Below the pieces are notes generated by a model. That model saw only the letters and a list, made by a program, of their open reading frames with translations. It was not told where the DNA came from and made no database searches. A stretch of 64,000 nucleotides of DNA. Origin: Alkalihalobacterium elongatum. Its GTDB lineage: Bacteria; Bacillota; Bacilli; Bacillales; Bacillaceae_F. Positions 24,644-34,649 of the stretch are shown in pieces (the stretch's first letter is position 1; each line of letters starts with the position of its first letter). The stretch is from positions 47,837 through 111,836 of the forward strand of contig NZ_WMKZ01000012.1 of NCBI RefSeq assembly GCF_019024285.1. Direction: 5' to 3'. The translations under genes and the position numbers were made by a program.

Positions 24644-25207
24644 TCAAAAACAATCTTCACGATTTCCTTGATTTCTATAAACTGCTCGCTCGCCACCAAT
24701 CAATTTCGGTCTTGTTTTTGCAAGCGTGACGTGCGCCTCACCAATCGAACGTATCGTACTGCGCAGCGGTACAGCAACTCGTTTTAAATGCATTCCAATC
24801 AGCGTGTCTCCAATATCAATTCCTGCATCAGCTGCAATCGTTTCAACAAGCACAGGCTGTTTCATGTTCGTGTATGCATGAGCTGCCATTGAGCCACCTG
24901 CACTTTTTACAGGAATAGCAGAAACGATTTCGAGACGGTGTTCTTTGGCCGTTTCTTTCTCGACAACTAAGGCGCGGTTGAGGTGTTCACAGCATTGAAA
25001 GGCGAGCTGCACACCTGTACGTTCCTTATATTCAGCAAAAGCGGAAAAGAGGGTTTCGCTTACACCCTCTGATCCGCTCGTTCCAATTTTCTTCCCGACC
25101 ACTTCACTCGTACTCGTACCAATGACAAGAATGTGTTCATCTGATAATGGCATTTCTTGATGCAGTTCTTCTAACACTTGCAGAATATCCTTTTTGATTT
25201 GTACCAT
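24644..25207 (-). CDS. ywlG: YwlG family protein (UPF0340/TIGR01440)
   Basis: 187-residue soluble protein of unknown function, conserved in Firmicutes between glyA and rpiB. Features seen: HILVIGTSTSEVVGKKIGT near the N-terminus, a conserved Cys in FQCCEHLNRALV, and GGSMAAHAY. Start at ATG 25207 with AGGGTGG eight bases upstream. No catalytic motif is recognised; function left open. Confidence 0.85.
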   Translation of the reverse strand: MVQIKKDILQVLEELHQEMPLSDEHILVIGTSTSEVVGKKIGTSGSEGVSETLFSAFAEYKERTGVQLAFQCCEHLNRALVVEKETAKEHRLEIVSAIPVKSAGGSMAAHAYTNMKQPVLVETIAADAGIDIGDTLIGMHLKRVAVPLRSTIRSIGEAHVTLAKTRPKLIGGERAVYRNQGNREDCF

Positions 25208-25244
25208 CAAATCGGCCACCCTGTGTACACCTTCTCTCAATTAC

Positions 25245-25682
25245 TTATTTTTCGTACTCTCTAATTTTACTTACACGACGCTCGTGTCTTCCACCTTCAT
25301 ACTCTGTTTCTAACCAAACTTTAGCAATTTCACGTGCAAGACCTGGTCCAATAACTCTTTCACCCATTGCTAATACATTACTGTCATTATGTTCACGCGT
25401 CGCCTTAGCACTAAATAAGTCATGAACAAGTGCACAACGAACACCCTTTACTTTATTCGCAGCAATTGACATGCCAATGCCTGTCCCACACACTAGAATT
25501 CCGCGGTCCACTTGACCACTTGCTACTTGCTCTGCTACAGGTAATGCATAGTCTGGATAATCAACTGACTCTGTACAATCACAGCCTACATCTTCAAACT
25601 CAATACCCATTTCAGTCATTAATTGCTTAATTTCCTCTTTAATATTTACTCCACCGTGATCTGATCCAATCGCTACTTTCAC
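25245..25682 (-). CDS. rpiB: Ribose-5-phosphate isomerase B / sugar-phosphate isomerase
   Basis: RpiB/LacA family isomerase of the pentose phosphate pathway. The phosphate and substrate residues are visible: IGSDHGG at the N-terminus, CGTGIGMSIAANK with the catalytic Cys, and ARATREHNDSN-like SAKATREHNDSN. I place the start at the GTG at 25682 (MKVAIGSDHGG), because GGAGGG lies seven bases before it and the ATG at 25697 is inside that ribosome site. 145 residues. Confidence 0.93.
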   Translation of the reverse strand: MKVAIGSDHGGVNIKEEIKQLMTEMGIEFEDVGCDCTESVDYPDYALPVAEQVASGQVDRGILVCGTGIGMSIAANKVKGVRCALVHDLFSAKATREHNDSNVLAMGERVIGPGLAREIAKVWLETEYEGGRHERRVSKIREYEK

Positions 25683-25699
25683 TTGAATACCCTCCATTT

Positions 25700-26995
25700 T
25701 TATGTTGAAAACTTTTTAATGGTTGCTTTTAGCTTTTGAGCTTGTCCATTTAAAATTTGTGCCGTCGCAGCCACTTCTTCAATAATCATCGTTTGCTGAT
25801 CGGTTGCCGTTGCTACTTCTAAAGCACCAGCTGACGTTTGTTCGGCAATCGCCGCCACCTCTTGTGTTTCTTGTGTTGTCGCCATAATTGACCCAAGTTG
25901 ATTGTCAATTAAATGGGAGATATCATGAATTGCTTCTGACACTTCTAAAATAGATTTTTCCATAAGACTAATCGCTTTGTTTGTTTCAGTGCCTTTTACC
26001 GATTGGTCATTGGCTACTTTTACTTGATTTGTAATTTGTGTAACGACATTACCGACTTCATGCTGAATATCGTTTATTAGCTTCGTGATGCCTTGTACTG
26101 CTTTCGAGCTTTCATCAGCTAATTTTCTCACTTCATCAGCAACAACAGCGAAGCCTCTACCTTGTTCACCAGCACGAGCTGCTTCAATCGATGCATTTAG
26201 CGCTAGCAAATTCGTTTGCGCTGCAATATCACCGACTAAGGAAATAATGTCTTCGACTTGTTTGGCTTGCTTATTTAATCGTTCCACTGCTGTCAACGAA
26301 TGCTGATTATCTTCTGCCAGCTGCTTAATACCCGTTACGAGATGGTCAATGACTTGACGACTGTCTGTAAGCTTTTTCACCATATGTTCCGCTGATGTTT
26401 TTGAAGCAGACGCACGGTCTTGTACCTTCATAGCTATCGTCGAAACATCTTCCATTGACTCTGCCGTATTTTGGATCGCATTGGCAGATCCTTCTGCTCC
26501 TTTGGCAATCTCTTCAATCGTTCGGCTAATATTTTCTGCTTTTTCAGATGCTAATTCAGAAGCACCCGTAATTTCAGATACTTTCTGATTGGTTTGCTCA
26601 AAATTTTCTTCGATATCTTTTACCATACCGCGTAAGCTTGTCAGCATTTCATTAAAAGCCAACCCTAAAGCACGAATTTCATCATCTGATTTAGAAATGG
26701 CAACATCGACTTTAATATCCCCTGCTGCTGCTTTTCTTGCAGCTTCTTCAAGTTGATGGAGAGGCTTCGTAATGAGGGGGGCTGCTAAAAAGCCTAATAT
26801 CCCGCACCACGTAACACCTAACACTAACGTAATGACAATAAATACATCGCTATCCACATTGAATAATCCTTGCAAGTAATCGGCTAAAAAGAAAATAAAA
26901 AACGCACTTGTTCCATATGTAATAAGAGCAAGTCCACTTATCCCCAACACTAATTTCTTTCGGATACTAAAGCTATATGATTTTTTCTCTCTCAC
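25700..26995 (-). CDS. Methyl-accepting chemotaxis protein with minimal periplasmic loop
   Basis: 431 residues. Two membrane helices (about 15-36 and 48-72) are separated by only about a dozen residues, so there is no extracellular ligand domain. A HAMP domain ([20 protein letters not shown]) follows, then a full signalling domain with the conserved hairpin tip ([35 protein letters not shown]). Start is GTG with AGAGGTG upstream. It may sense an internal, membrane or energy-state signal, but that is inference. It sits between ywlE and rpiB, which are adjacent in B. subtilis, so it is an insertion into a conserved block. Confidence 0.92.
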   Translation of the reverse strand: MREKKSYSFSIRKKLVLGISGLALITYGTSAFFIFFLADYLQGLFNVDSDVFIVITLVLGVTWCGILGFLAAPLITKPLHQLEEAARKAAAGDIKVDVAISKSDDEIRALGLAFNEMLTSLRGMVKDIEENFEQTNQKVSEITGASELASEKAENISRTIEEIAKGAEGSANAIQNTAESMEDVSTIAMKVQDRASASKTSAEHMVKKLTDSRQVIDHLVTGIKQLAEDNQHSLTAVERLNKQAKQVEDIISLVGDIAAQTNLLALNASIEAARAGEQGRGFAVVADEVRKLADESSKAVQGITKLINDIQHEVGNVVTQITNQVKVANDQSVKGTETNKAISLMEKSILEVSEAIHDISHLIDNQLGSIMATTQETQEVAAIAEQTSAGALEVATATDQQTMIIEEVAATAQILNGQAQKLKATIKKFST

Positions 26996-27037
26996 TGGTG
27001 CACCTCTCGCTCATTTAAATACGATTTACTCAACCTG

Positions 27038-27475
27038 TTACTTTTTTATTATTTTCTCTACCATCTTTTCGATTTCATCTGCTGTTAACCGGTAATGCTC
27101 AACCGAACCGCCGAACGGATCAACAACATCCCCTGTGAAACCTTCATTCCCTAATGCGAATTCCTTTAATGTATATATCTTTTCTCCCATTTCAGGATAT
27201 TGGCTAAGAATAAATTGTTTATGATTTCCTGTCATCGTAAAAACAACCGATGCCCATTCTAAAAGCTCATGAGACAAAGGCTGCGAGCGGTGATCACAAG
27301 CAATACCTCGTTCTTTTAATACTTCGATCGCCTGTTCACTCGCTTGACTACCAGGATTTGCATAAATGCCTGCTGACTTCACTTCGAGTTGATTATTCGT
27401 TTTTTGCTTTAATATGGCTTCTGCCATCGGACTTCTGCACGTGTTTCCTGTACATACGAAAAGTACTCGCTTCAT
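27038..27475 (-). CDS. ywlE: Protein-arginine phosphatase YwlE
   Basis: Low-molecular-weight phosphatase fold, 145 residues. The P-loop is CTGNTCRS (C8 nucleophile, R14), and the Thr at position 12 is the feature that distinguishes arginine phosphatases such as B. subtilis YwlE from tyrosine phosphatases. The general acid is in DVVDPFGG. It would reverse McsB arginine phosphorylation. Located between mntP and the chemoreceptor. Confidence 0.92.
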   Translation of the reverse strand: MKRVLFVCTGNTCRSPMAEAILKQKTNNQLEVKSAGIYANPGSQASEQAIEVLKERGIACDHRSQPLSHELLEWASVVFTMTGNHKQFILSQYPEMGEKIYTLKEFALGNEGFTGDVVDPFGGSVEHYRLTADEIEKMVEKIIKK

Positions 27476-27573
27476 AGAATCGCGTATCCTTTCTTGTTTT
27501 TTTCTTCCACAAACAGCTAATTATTTAATTTTTCTTTTATTTTACCACAACTTTTTTATTTTCATATCATCAG

Positions 27574-28116
27574 TTAGGGCAAAAGTAACTTTACTCCAAA
27601 GCCCATCAAAATTAACCCGCCGAGTAGTTCTCCATAAGAGCCAATCACACCTTTAAAACGCGAGCCCATCACTAAACCGATCCATGAAAGCACCATACTC
27701 ATGACACCAAAAGCAGCAACGGCAATCATCGTTTTAGCTCCAAGCATTCCGAGACTAAGCCCCGCAGAAAAACTATCTAAGCTGACACTTAGTGCAAAAA
27801 CCAACAGTCCGAGCCCGACTGGCTTCATCATCTGACCTTCCTCTTTCTTTAATGATGCGACTGCCATTTGAAATCCGAGAAACAAAAGAAGTCCGCCCCC
27901 TAAGTATGTAGCAAATAAGCCAAAATAATTAGAGACGAGCTTCCCTGTAACAATTCCTAATAAAGGCATGATAATATGGAAGGCGCCAATGACGATACCA
28001 ATGTTGAACATTTGTCGGTACCGCAATCCGACTAATCCCATTCCTAACGCAACCGAAAAAGCATCCATTCCAAGTGCGGTTGCCATTATAAATAACGTAA
28101 TGAATTCTCCTACCAC
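27574..28116 (-). CDS. mntP: Putative Mn(II) efflux pump MntP
   Basis: Six-helix membrane protein of about 180 residues. The two family motifs with intramembrane aspartates are visible: ALGMDAFSVALGMG and SVSLDSFSAGLSLG. Best start is GTG at 28116, eight bases after AAGGAG. It follows ywlC directly, as in B. subtilis (ywlD). No yybP-ykoY riboswitch is seen because the gene has only a 70-base gap upstream. Confidence 0.9.
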   Translation of the reverse strand: MVGEFITLFIMATALGMDAFSVALGMGLVGLRYRQMFNIGIVIGAFHIIMPLLGIVTGKLVSNYFGLFATYLGGGLLLFLGFQMAVASLKKEEGQMMKPVGLGLLVFALSVSLDSFSAGLSLGMLGAKTMIAVAAFGVMSMVLSWIGLVMGSRFKGVIGSYGELLGGLILMGFGVKLLLP

Positions 28117-28197
28117 CGCGACCACTCCTTGTCCGTGCTACTTCAATGTATGCACGTCCAAGGGGAAATAGACATTTATTTGGGGGTCTGTCCCCCA

Positions 28198-29241
28198 TCA
28201 TATCACTTTCTTCCCTGCCGCTTTTTCTAAGCGATTCATTATCGCCACACCGACCCCTTCTTTAGGAAAGGTCTCTGCTAAAATAAGATCGATCTCATGC
28301 TCGTCAAACTGGCGTAGTGTTCCGTACAGGTGCGTCGCGACCGTTTCTAGATCTTTACGGAAGCCACATGGTATAACAAGATCTGCTTCGTAATTGCTTG
28401 CTCCTTCATGTGTCGTTAACACTCCGACTCGTTTTCCTGCATTACGAAACTCGTCCACAACCTGTTGCATTCGTTGTGTGTACTGTTCAACTAAGTACAT
28501 TTCAGCATTTGGAGCATAGTGTGTATATTTAACACCTGGGGAGCGTGGTGTGCTTCCTTCCTGCTCAAGTGCTGGGTCAACCTTTACAGGACCAACGACA
28601 TGTTCAAGTTGGTTTTTTGTAATTCCACCAGGTCTTAAAATAACAGGCACGGCTTCGGTACAGTCAACAACCGTTGATTCGACGCCGACGCCCGTTTGGC
28701 CACCATCGACAATTCCTTTGATTCTGCCATTTAAATCATGTTTCACATGCTGGGCGGTTGTCGGGCTTGGCTTGCCAGAGACGTTCGCGCTCGGAGCAGC
28801 TACAGGAACATTCGCTTCTTCAAGTAAGGCTAACGCAACAGGATGATCAGGAATTCGAATGGCAATTGTATGTAAATTAGCTGTCACTCGTGGTGAAACG
28901 CTGTGATTACTAGGTAAAACGATCGTTAATGGCCCTGGCCAGAACGCATCCATTAGTTTTTCAGCTCGGTCAGGAATCTCGGAAACTAACATTCGTACCT
29001 GGTCCTTCGAGGCGACATGAACGATGAGCGGATTGTCGCTTGGTCTCCCTTTGGCACGAAATATTTTTTCTATCGCTTCATCGATTAACGCATTACCTCC
29101 GAGGCCGTACACCGTTTCGGTTGGAAAAGCGACGACTTCGCCTTCCTTTATCCACAGTGCCGCTTCCTTGATTTCATTAAGTTTATTTAAGTTATCTATA
29201 TTTTTATCCACAGTCCAATACACAGTTTGTTTATTACTCAC
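28198..29241 (-). CDS. ywlC: Threonylcarbamoyl-AMP synthase (Sua5/YwlC)
   Basis: Makes L-threonylcarbamoyl-AMP for t6A37 in ANN-decoding tRNAs. 347 residues: YrdC/TsaC domain (about 25-215; FPTETVYGLGGNA, KGRPSDNPLIVHV, PSANVSGKPSPT) then a Sua5 domain linked by the SPGVKYTHYAP hinge. GTG start with GAGGTGG seven bases upstream. An Sua5-type two-domain form, as usual for Bacillus. Confidence 0.95.
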   Translation of the reverse strand: MSNKQTVYWTVDKNIDNLNKLNEIKEAALWIKEGEVVAFPTETVYGLGGNALIDEAIEKIFRAKGRPSDNPLIVHVASKDQVRMLVSEIPDRAEKLMDAFWPGPLTIVLPSNHSVSPRVTANLHTIAIRIPDHPVALALLEEANVPVAAPSANVSGKPSPTTAQHVKHDLNGRIKGIVDGGQTGVGVESTVVDCTEAVPVILRPGGITKNQLEHVVGPVKVDPALEQEGSTPRSPGVKYTHYAPNAEMYLVEQYTQRMQQVVDEFRNAGKRVGVLTTHEGASNYEADLVIPCGFRKDLETVATHLYGTLRQFDEHEIDLILAETFPKEGVGVAIMNRLEKAAGKKVI

Positions 29242-29463
29242 GATTTATCCACCTCATCGTCTATTTTCTATTACTTTTAATAACCCTGTCAAACAAAGTC
29301 GAAAAACGCTGTAAAATCAACGTTTCTAATTAAGTCACTTTGACAGCATGTATACAAAAAGAAAAAGTTACCCACAATTTGTGGATAACCTGTGCATAAC
29401 TTTATGGATAATAACCGATTTCCCTCCGCATTCCTCTACAAACTCCACTTTATTCACATGTGC

Positions 29464-29507
29464 ATAAAAGGTGCCAGGCACCACCCGTGGTGCCTGGCAC
29501 CTTTTAT
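29464..29507. repeat. GGTGCCNGGCACC REP-like hairpin (copy B)
   Basis: Perfect 21-bp inverted repeat with a 2-base loop; arms contain GGTGCCAGGCACC. On the plus strand it is followed by ATTTTTA and could also act as a terminator. Same core as 23184-23235. Confidence 0.85.
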
Positions 29508-29546
29508 TTTTACTTCTTTTACTTCATTTATTTCATTTCCTTTTTA

Positions 29547-29984
29547 TTATAAGTCCATAGCCATGAGTTTAGTTACGCCTTTTACGTATTGGCCAAAGTG
29601 TGGGGAGTTTTCCACATGTTCAGGGATATGATCATCATCCACAATTTTAAATCCTAAGTATTCAAAGAAATCTAATGAACGGTGAGTAATTAAGTATAGC
29701 TTATCTAATTCCTTTTGCTTGGCATATGCTAAGGCGATTTCTAAAAAGTCGAGACCGATTTTGGCATTCCAATGTTCTGATTTGATGACGAGGGAACGAA
29801 GTAAACCGTCGTTTCCAATAGGTTCAATTCCAACAGTACCTACAATTTCCTTTGTGTCGGTTTCTACTACTAAAAAATGATCGAGTCTTTTTTCAATTCC
29901 TTCTTCTGTCAAGCCAGCTTTCGCTACTAGACGTTGGATCGGTAGTAAATCCTTTGCTTCGGCAATTCGTATAACAATTGACAC
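29547..29984 (-). CDS. GNAT family N-acetyltransferase
   Basis: 145 residues with the GNAT fold: EIVGTVGIEPIGNDGLLRSL covers beta4 and a degenerate acetyl-CoA loop, later FFEYLGFKIVDD. Its place beside ywlC corresponds to B. subtilis ywlB, annotated there as an acetyltransferase. The GTG start has GGAGG upstream. Substrate unknown; the typical R/Q-x-x-G-x-G/A loop is not clear, so activity is uncertain. Confidence 0.8.
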   Translation of the reverse strand: MSIVIRIAEAKDLLPIQRLVAKAGLTEEGIEKRLDHFLVVETDTKEIVGTVGIEPIGNDGLLRSLVIKSEHWNAKIGLDFLEIALAYAKQKELDKLYLITHRSLDFFEYLGFKIVDDDHIPEHVENSPHFGQYVKGVTKLMAMDL

Positions 29985-30101
29985 GTACTCGTCCTCCCTT
30001 TAGATCAGTTATCTACTAACTACTACCATCTATATGAGAGGACTCTATCAATTATTCTATTTTTTCTATCACCAAAAATCTTTTTTAATCCTGTCTACTA
30101 T

Positions 30102-30734
30102 TTATGCTGTAAACCAACCCTTCACTGTGTCAAAGATTTCAATGACAAAGAACTTTACTTCTACTTCTTGACCTTCCGTCTCTGTCTCTGCCTCAGCTGC
30201 TTCAACACCACTATTACGCTCATCATGCTCGACTGCATCGCCATTTGCAAAATCTAAGAAACATAACGGTGGAAATAAAACGCACCACCAATTCTCGCCA
30301 TTACCATTTCCAAGTGTAATTAACACTGCATTGTACTCTCCAGCTGGATATACTAAATGTCCATATAATTTCGTCGGAAACTGAACTCTATTAAACTCTA
30401 CATTAAATGATTGGTTAATACCACTTTTTGCTAGTTTATCTGCAACAATTGCTTCTATTTCATCTAAATTCGCTTCAATGACGTCTTTTGCTTCATCCAT
30501 TGAGTCGATATGTAACACCCAATCGGTAATCGTAGCATTAACTTCATCGCGAATGTCTCTTTTTAAGATTTGATCTTTAATGGAGTCACTATTCGCAAGG
30601 ATACGTAAACGAATAGCTTCATCTTGACTCACTTCATCATGGAAAGAAGCGGCCGCCATATAATTTTGAGATTCCCAATTCATTACTAAAATAAAAACAA
30701 AGAATAATAGATAAAAAAGAACTTTAAAATTCAT
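30102..30734 (-). CDS. spoIIR: Stage II sporulation protein R
   Basis: Forespore-made signal protein that triggers SpoIIGA processing of pro-sigma-E in the mother cell. 210 residues: N-terminal signal segment (VLFYLLFFVFILVMNW), then the conserved RLRILANSDSIKDQILKRDI and NWWCVLFPPLCFLDF motifs. In B. subtilis it is read by sigma-F; I did not find a convincing sigma-F site here. Gene order (prmC-spoIIR) is conserved. Confidence 0.92.
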   Translation of the reverse strand: MNFKVLFYLLFFVFILVMNWESQNYMAAASFHDEVSQDEAIRLRILANSDSIKDQILKRDIRDEVNATITDWVLHIDSMDEAKDVIEANLDEIEAIVADKLAKSGINQSFNVEFNRVQFPTKLYGHLVYPAGEYNAVLITLGNGNGENWWCVLFPPLCFLDFANGDAVEHDERNSGVEAAEAETETEGQEVEVKFFVIEIFDTVKGWFTA

Positions 30735-30998
30735 ATTAGTGCCCCCACCTTTCTATACAAGCATTGTCGTCAAGGCGGGGTATTTTTAAACAATAAAACG
30801 TTCGACAATTTCATCAAAAGGGGGCGATACGATTTTCAGGATCAACCGACACCCCTGAACTATAAGGGTTTTAAGCCCGATGAGCTGCGAATAAAAAATT
30901 TTAGCACTTCTTTAATTCACCATTATACTTAGTTTTAAATTTGCGCCCTCTGGTCTCACTCAATCACTTAAACCAGAACCTTATAAACGTCCTTCACT

Positions 30999-31862
30999 CT
31001 ACCATTCTGCAAAAACCATTCGATCTTTTCCGTTAATATCTAAAACGACTTCAACGTTTGCCTTCGGAATTCGTTCTTGCAATAACTGGGAGACTGCTTC
31101 ACCTTGTCCTGCGCCGATCTCAAACGCAACGATCGCATGTTCACCCGTTACTAGCGGAATTTCTTCAGCAAGTCGGCGATAAAAATCCAACCCATCTTCA
31201 CCGCCATAGAGAGCACTAGCTGGTTCTTTTTGGCTAACATATGGCGATAGCGTCACTTCGTCAGCTAGCGGGATATAAGGCGGATTAGATACTACTACAT
31301 CAACGTTTGCATCGGCTTCAATTAGTGGCTGGAGCAAATCACCGTGGACCCAAGCTACGTCCGCATGTAAATGCTCGTCATTTTTCTTGGCGACTGATAG
31401 AGCCGCTTCCGAAATATCGACGGCACTCACTTGAAGTCGCTCACTCTCTAAAGCAAGTGTTATCGCAATCGCTCCACTGCCTGTACCGACATCAACTACT
31501 TTTAACTGAGCTTGATCTGGATATTTTTTTTCTATCCGCTGTAAAAGCCCTTGTACTAATTCTTCAGTCTCTGGTCTTGGAATTAAGACGTCTTGATTTA
31601 CGATAAACGTCCGATCATAAAATTGTTCAACACCCGTTAAATGCTGCACAGGCGTTCCATCAGCATAGGCATGAATGTCGTCAGTAAAACGCTCCTGTTG
31701 CTCTAGCGTTAACTCATCGTGCATTGCCATATATAGCTGTGTTAAATCTTTTTGTAAATGATGCCGTAAAAGAATTTGGGCGACAGGCTGTTCTAAGTTC
31801 CGTTCTTCTAAAAAAGAAGAAGCCCATTTGAGGGCTTCGTGTACTTTCATTAGTTGCTTCAT
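30999..31862 (-). CDS. prmC: Release factor glutamine methyltransferase
   Basis: Methylates the GGQ glutamine of release factors. SAM-binding motif VVDVGTGSGAIAITLA and the catalytic NPPY (VVSNPPYIPL) are visible; 287 residues. It begins one base after prfA ends, and prfA encodes its substrate. Confidence 0.96.
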   Translation of the reverse strand: MKQLMKVHEALKWASSFLEERNLEQPVAQILLRHHLQKDLTQLYMAMHDELTLEQQERFTDDIHAYADGTPVQHLTGVEQFYDRTFIVNQDVLIPRPETEELVQGLLQRIEKKYPDQAQLKVVDVGTGSGAIAITLALESERLQVSAVDISEAALSVAKKNDEHLHADVAWVHGDLLQPLIEADANVDVVVSNPPYIPLADEVTLSPYVSQKEPASALYGGEDGLDFYRRLAEEIPLVTGEHAIVAFEIGAGQGEAVSQLLQERIPKANVEVVLDINGKDRMVFAEW

Positions 31863-31863
31863 A

Positions 31864-32934
31864 TTAAGAGTCAGCCTTTTTCATTAGATCAGCCTGCTCT
31901 TCAACGATAAGCGCATCGATGATTTCATCGAGTTTTCCTTGAAGAATTTGATCTAATTTTTGTAACGTCAGCCCAATACGGTGATCGGTTACACGGCTTT
32001 GCGGGAAGTTATACGTACGAATACGCTCTGAACGGTCACCTGTACCAACAGCAAGCTTACGGTTTTCCGAATACTCAGCTTGTGCCTCTTGTTGAAATTT
32101 ATCATAGATACGTGCACGAAGAACTTTCATCGCTTTATCTTTATTTTTAATTTGAGACTTTTCATCCTGACACGATACAACGATTCCTGTAGGAACGTGC
32201 GTTAAGCGCACCGCAGACATCGTCGTGTTAACACTTTGTCCACCAGGACCACTTGAAGCAAATGTATCGACACGGATATCTTTGTCGTGTACTTCAACTT
32301 CAACTTCTTCAGCCTCTGGTAAAACTGCAACAGTTGCTGTAGAGGTATGAATACGACCACCTGACTCTGTTTCAGGGACACGCTGTACACGGTGAGCACC
32401 GTTTTCATACTTAAGTTTCGAATACGCACCTTTACCATTAATCATAAAGATAACTTCCTTAAATCCACCTACACCTGTCGTATTAGCTTCCATTAATTCT
32501 GTCTTCCAACCTTGTGTTTCCGCAAAGCGACTATACATGCGATACAAATCGCCAGCAAATAATGCGGCCTCGTCTCCTCCAGCTGCTCCGCGGATCTCCA
32601 TGATAACGTTCTTATCATCATTCGGATCTTTCGGAAGTAAAAGAATTTTCAAACGGGCTTCAAGCTCCGTTTGTTGTTTACTTAGCTCACTAATCTCTTC
32701 TTTTACCATTTCATGCATTTCACTATCAAGCTTTTCTTCAAGCATTGCTCTTGCTTCTTTATATTGCTCTACAACGCTCTTATATTCACGATAAGCTTGT
32801 ACCGTTTCTTCTAGATCTGATTGTTCTTTTGAATATTCACGTAGTTTTTTTGAGTCGCTAATGACTTCAGGGTCACTTAGCATTTCATTTAATCGGTCAT
32901 ATCTGTCTTCTAGTGATTGCAGACGTTCTAACAC
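31864..32934 (-). CDS. prfA: Peptide chain release factor 1
   Basis: Recognises UAA/UAG and releases the nascent chain. The GGQ motif is in [15 protein letters not shown], preceded by [15 protein letters not shown] set the start at GTG 32934 ([12 protein letters not shown]), eight bases after GAGG, giving 356 residues and matching the B. subtilis N-terminus; the GTG at 32943 overlaps the ribosome site. Confidence 0.97.
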   Translation of the reverse strand: MLERLQSLEDRYDRLNEMLSDPEVISDSKKLREYSKEQSDLEETVQAYREYKSVVEQYKEARAMLEEKLDSEMHEMVKEEISELSKQQTELEARLKILLLPKDPNDDKNVIMEIRGAAGGDEAALFAGDLYRMYSRFAETQGWKTELMEANTTGVGGFKEVIFMINGKGAYSKLKYENGAHRVQRVPETESGGRIHTSTATVAVLPEAEEVEVEVHDKDIRVDTFASSGPGGQSVNTTMSAVRLTHVPTGIVVSCQDEKSQIKNKDKAMKVLRARIYDKFQQEAQAEYSENRKLAVGTGDRSERIRTYNFPQSRVTDHRIGLTLQKLDQILQGKLDEIIDALIVEEQADLMKKADS

Positions 32935-33044
32935 ACGCTTCACCTCATTATTTCAGTCCATAACAGTCTAATTATAGTATAAGCAACCTCTTGAGTCAAA
33001 ATGAGTATTAATTTCCAGATTGCTCTGTTTTCCTCGAATGATTT

Positions 33045-33140
33045 CAGGCTAAACTTATGGATCTAGCCTCAACTTGTCACTACTTCGCCTAACCCTTATT
33101 CCTACAGTCTAACCGTCATTTCCCTCGTTTAACGATATAA
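33045..33140. repeat. Degenerate ~20-bp array upstream of prfA
   Basis: CTAAAC, CTCAAC, CTAACC, CTAACC and TTAACG recur at 33049, 33068, 33089, 33109 and 33129, spacing 19-21 bases. The sequence between differs. It fills part of the 325-base gap between prfA and the divergent flavoprotein gene; the rest of the gap is AT-rich with nothing recognised. Confidence 0.45.
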
Positions 33141-33260
33141 TTTCTAGATTTTTTCATCATCATCAAAGTTTGGTTTTCTAATATTGTATTCGGGAATAGT
33201 AGTAGTGGACATAAAAAGAAACTAGTAGCGACTTTGTAGCATAAAAAATGAGGTGAAAAC

Positions 33261-34592
33261 ATGAAATATGTCATCATTGGCGGCGATGCTGCAGGGATGA
33301 GTGCAGCAATGCAAATCGTACGAAATGAAGAAAACCCAACAATTATTACTCTTGAAAAAGGCGGTTATTATTCCTATGCCCAGTGCGGTCTTCCATATGT
33401 AGTTGGCGGACATATTCCTACAACAGAAAAGCTGGTGGCCCGTGATGTCGAGACCTTTCGTGAAAAATACAATATCGATGCCCGTACCTTCCATGAAGTG
33501 GATCATATCGATCCGAAAGAAAAGACCGTTAGTGGGGTCGATCTTAAAATGAAGCAGCGATTTTCAATTGAGTATGATAAGTTACTCATTGCAACAGGAG
33601 CTGATCCGATTGTTCCTAAATGGGAAGGAAAAGACTTAAAAGGAATTCATACAATAAAAACAATCCCTGATATTAAAAAACTTCAGGAACAGCTTGATAA
33701 AAATATAAAAAAAGCGACGATTATCGGTGGCGGTTATATCGGGTTAGAGATGGCGGAAAACCTTGTCGATCTTGGTCTAAACGTTTCTATTGTCGAAAGG
33801 CGTAATCAAGTAGCTACCATTTTCGATGAAGAGATGGCTACTCATATTCACGAGGAAGCCAAAAAGCATGGTATTCAATTGTTTCTCGACGAATCCGTAC
33901 AGTCTTTTAATGGTACCGATCATGTACAGCAGGTCATTACAGATAAACAGCAGCTAGATACCGAACTCGTCATCGTATCGGTTGGCGCAACACCAACTAC
34001 AAGCTTTTTAAAGGACACTGGCTTGCACTTTTATCCGAATGGAGCAATTATTGTCGATGGCTATATGAAAACAAACCTAGACGATGTATGGGCTGCTGGT
34101 GACTGCGCCACGCAATACCACCGCGTGAAGGAAAAAAACGATTATATTCCACTAGGAACTCACGCCAACAAACAAGGAAGAATTGCCGGGTTAAATATGG
34201 TCGGTAAACCACGGGTGTTTAAAGGCGTAACCGGCACTTCTATTTTAAAATTCTTTGACCTGACGCTAGCTCGAACAGGTTTAAATGAAGCGGAAGTAAC
34301 TGAATTAGGCCTAGAGTATGAAACGATTTCAGGCGAGACCTTGCACATTGCGGGCTATTACCCTGAACCAAAACCATTATATTTGAAAATCATTTACGAT
34401 AAAAAAACGAACCAATTATTAGGCGCTCAAGTGATTGGTAAGGCAGGCGTCGATAAGCGAGTGGACGTTTTGTCTGTCGCCCTCTACCATAAAATGACGA
34501 TCACCGAATTAGAGGACTTGGATTTAGCCTATGCACCTCCTTTTAATAGCGTTTGGGATCCTATTCAACAATTAGCCCGCCGCCAGCGATAG
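33261..34592 (+). CDS. CoA-disulfide reductase-like FAD/NAD(P) oxidoreductase
   Basis: 443 residues. FAD-binding IIGGDAAGMSAA at the N-terminus, a single redox cysteine in YAQCGLPYVVGG (about residue 43), a second Rossmann motif IIGGGYIGLEMAE and the FAD motif VWAAGDCAT, with a C-terminal dimerisation domain. The lone Cys with this context is typical of CoA-disulfide reductases and related NADH oxidases / persulfide reductases. GAGGTG precedes the ATG. It may maintain CoASH or thiol redox balance; whether CoA is the true substrate cannot be told from sequence. Confidence 0.88.
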   Translation: MKYVIIGGDAAGMSAAMQIVRNEENPTIITLEKGGYYSYAQCGLPYVVGGHIPTTEKLVARDVETFREKYNIDARTFHEVDHIDPKEKTVSGVDLKMKQRFSIEYDKLLIATGADPIVPKWEGKDLKGIHTIKTIPDIKKLQEQLDKNIKKATIIGGGYIGLEMAENLVDLGLNVSIVERRNQVATIFDEEMATHIHEEAKKHGIQLFLDESVQSFNGTDHVQQVITDKQQLDTELVIVSVGATPTTSFLKDTGLHFYPNGAIIVDGYMKTNLDDVWAAGDCATQYHRVKEKNDYIPLGTHANKQGRIAGLNMVGKPRVFKGVTGTSILKFFDLTLARTGLNEAEVTELGLEYETISGETLHIAGYYPEPKPLYLKIIYDKKTNQLLGAQVIGKAGVDKRVDVLSVALYHKMTITELEDLDLAYAPPFNSVWDPIQQLARRQR

Positions 34593-34649
34593 TTGGTTTT
34601 AGTTTGGTTTAATAAGAGTATCGGGGGTGTTTTAGACTAGTGCTCTATG

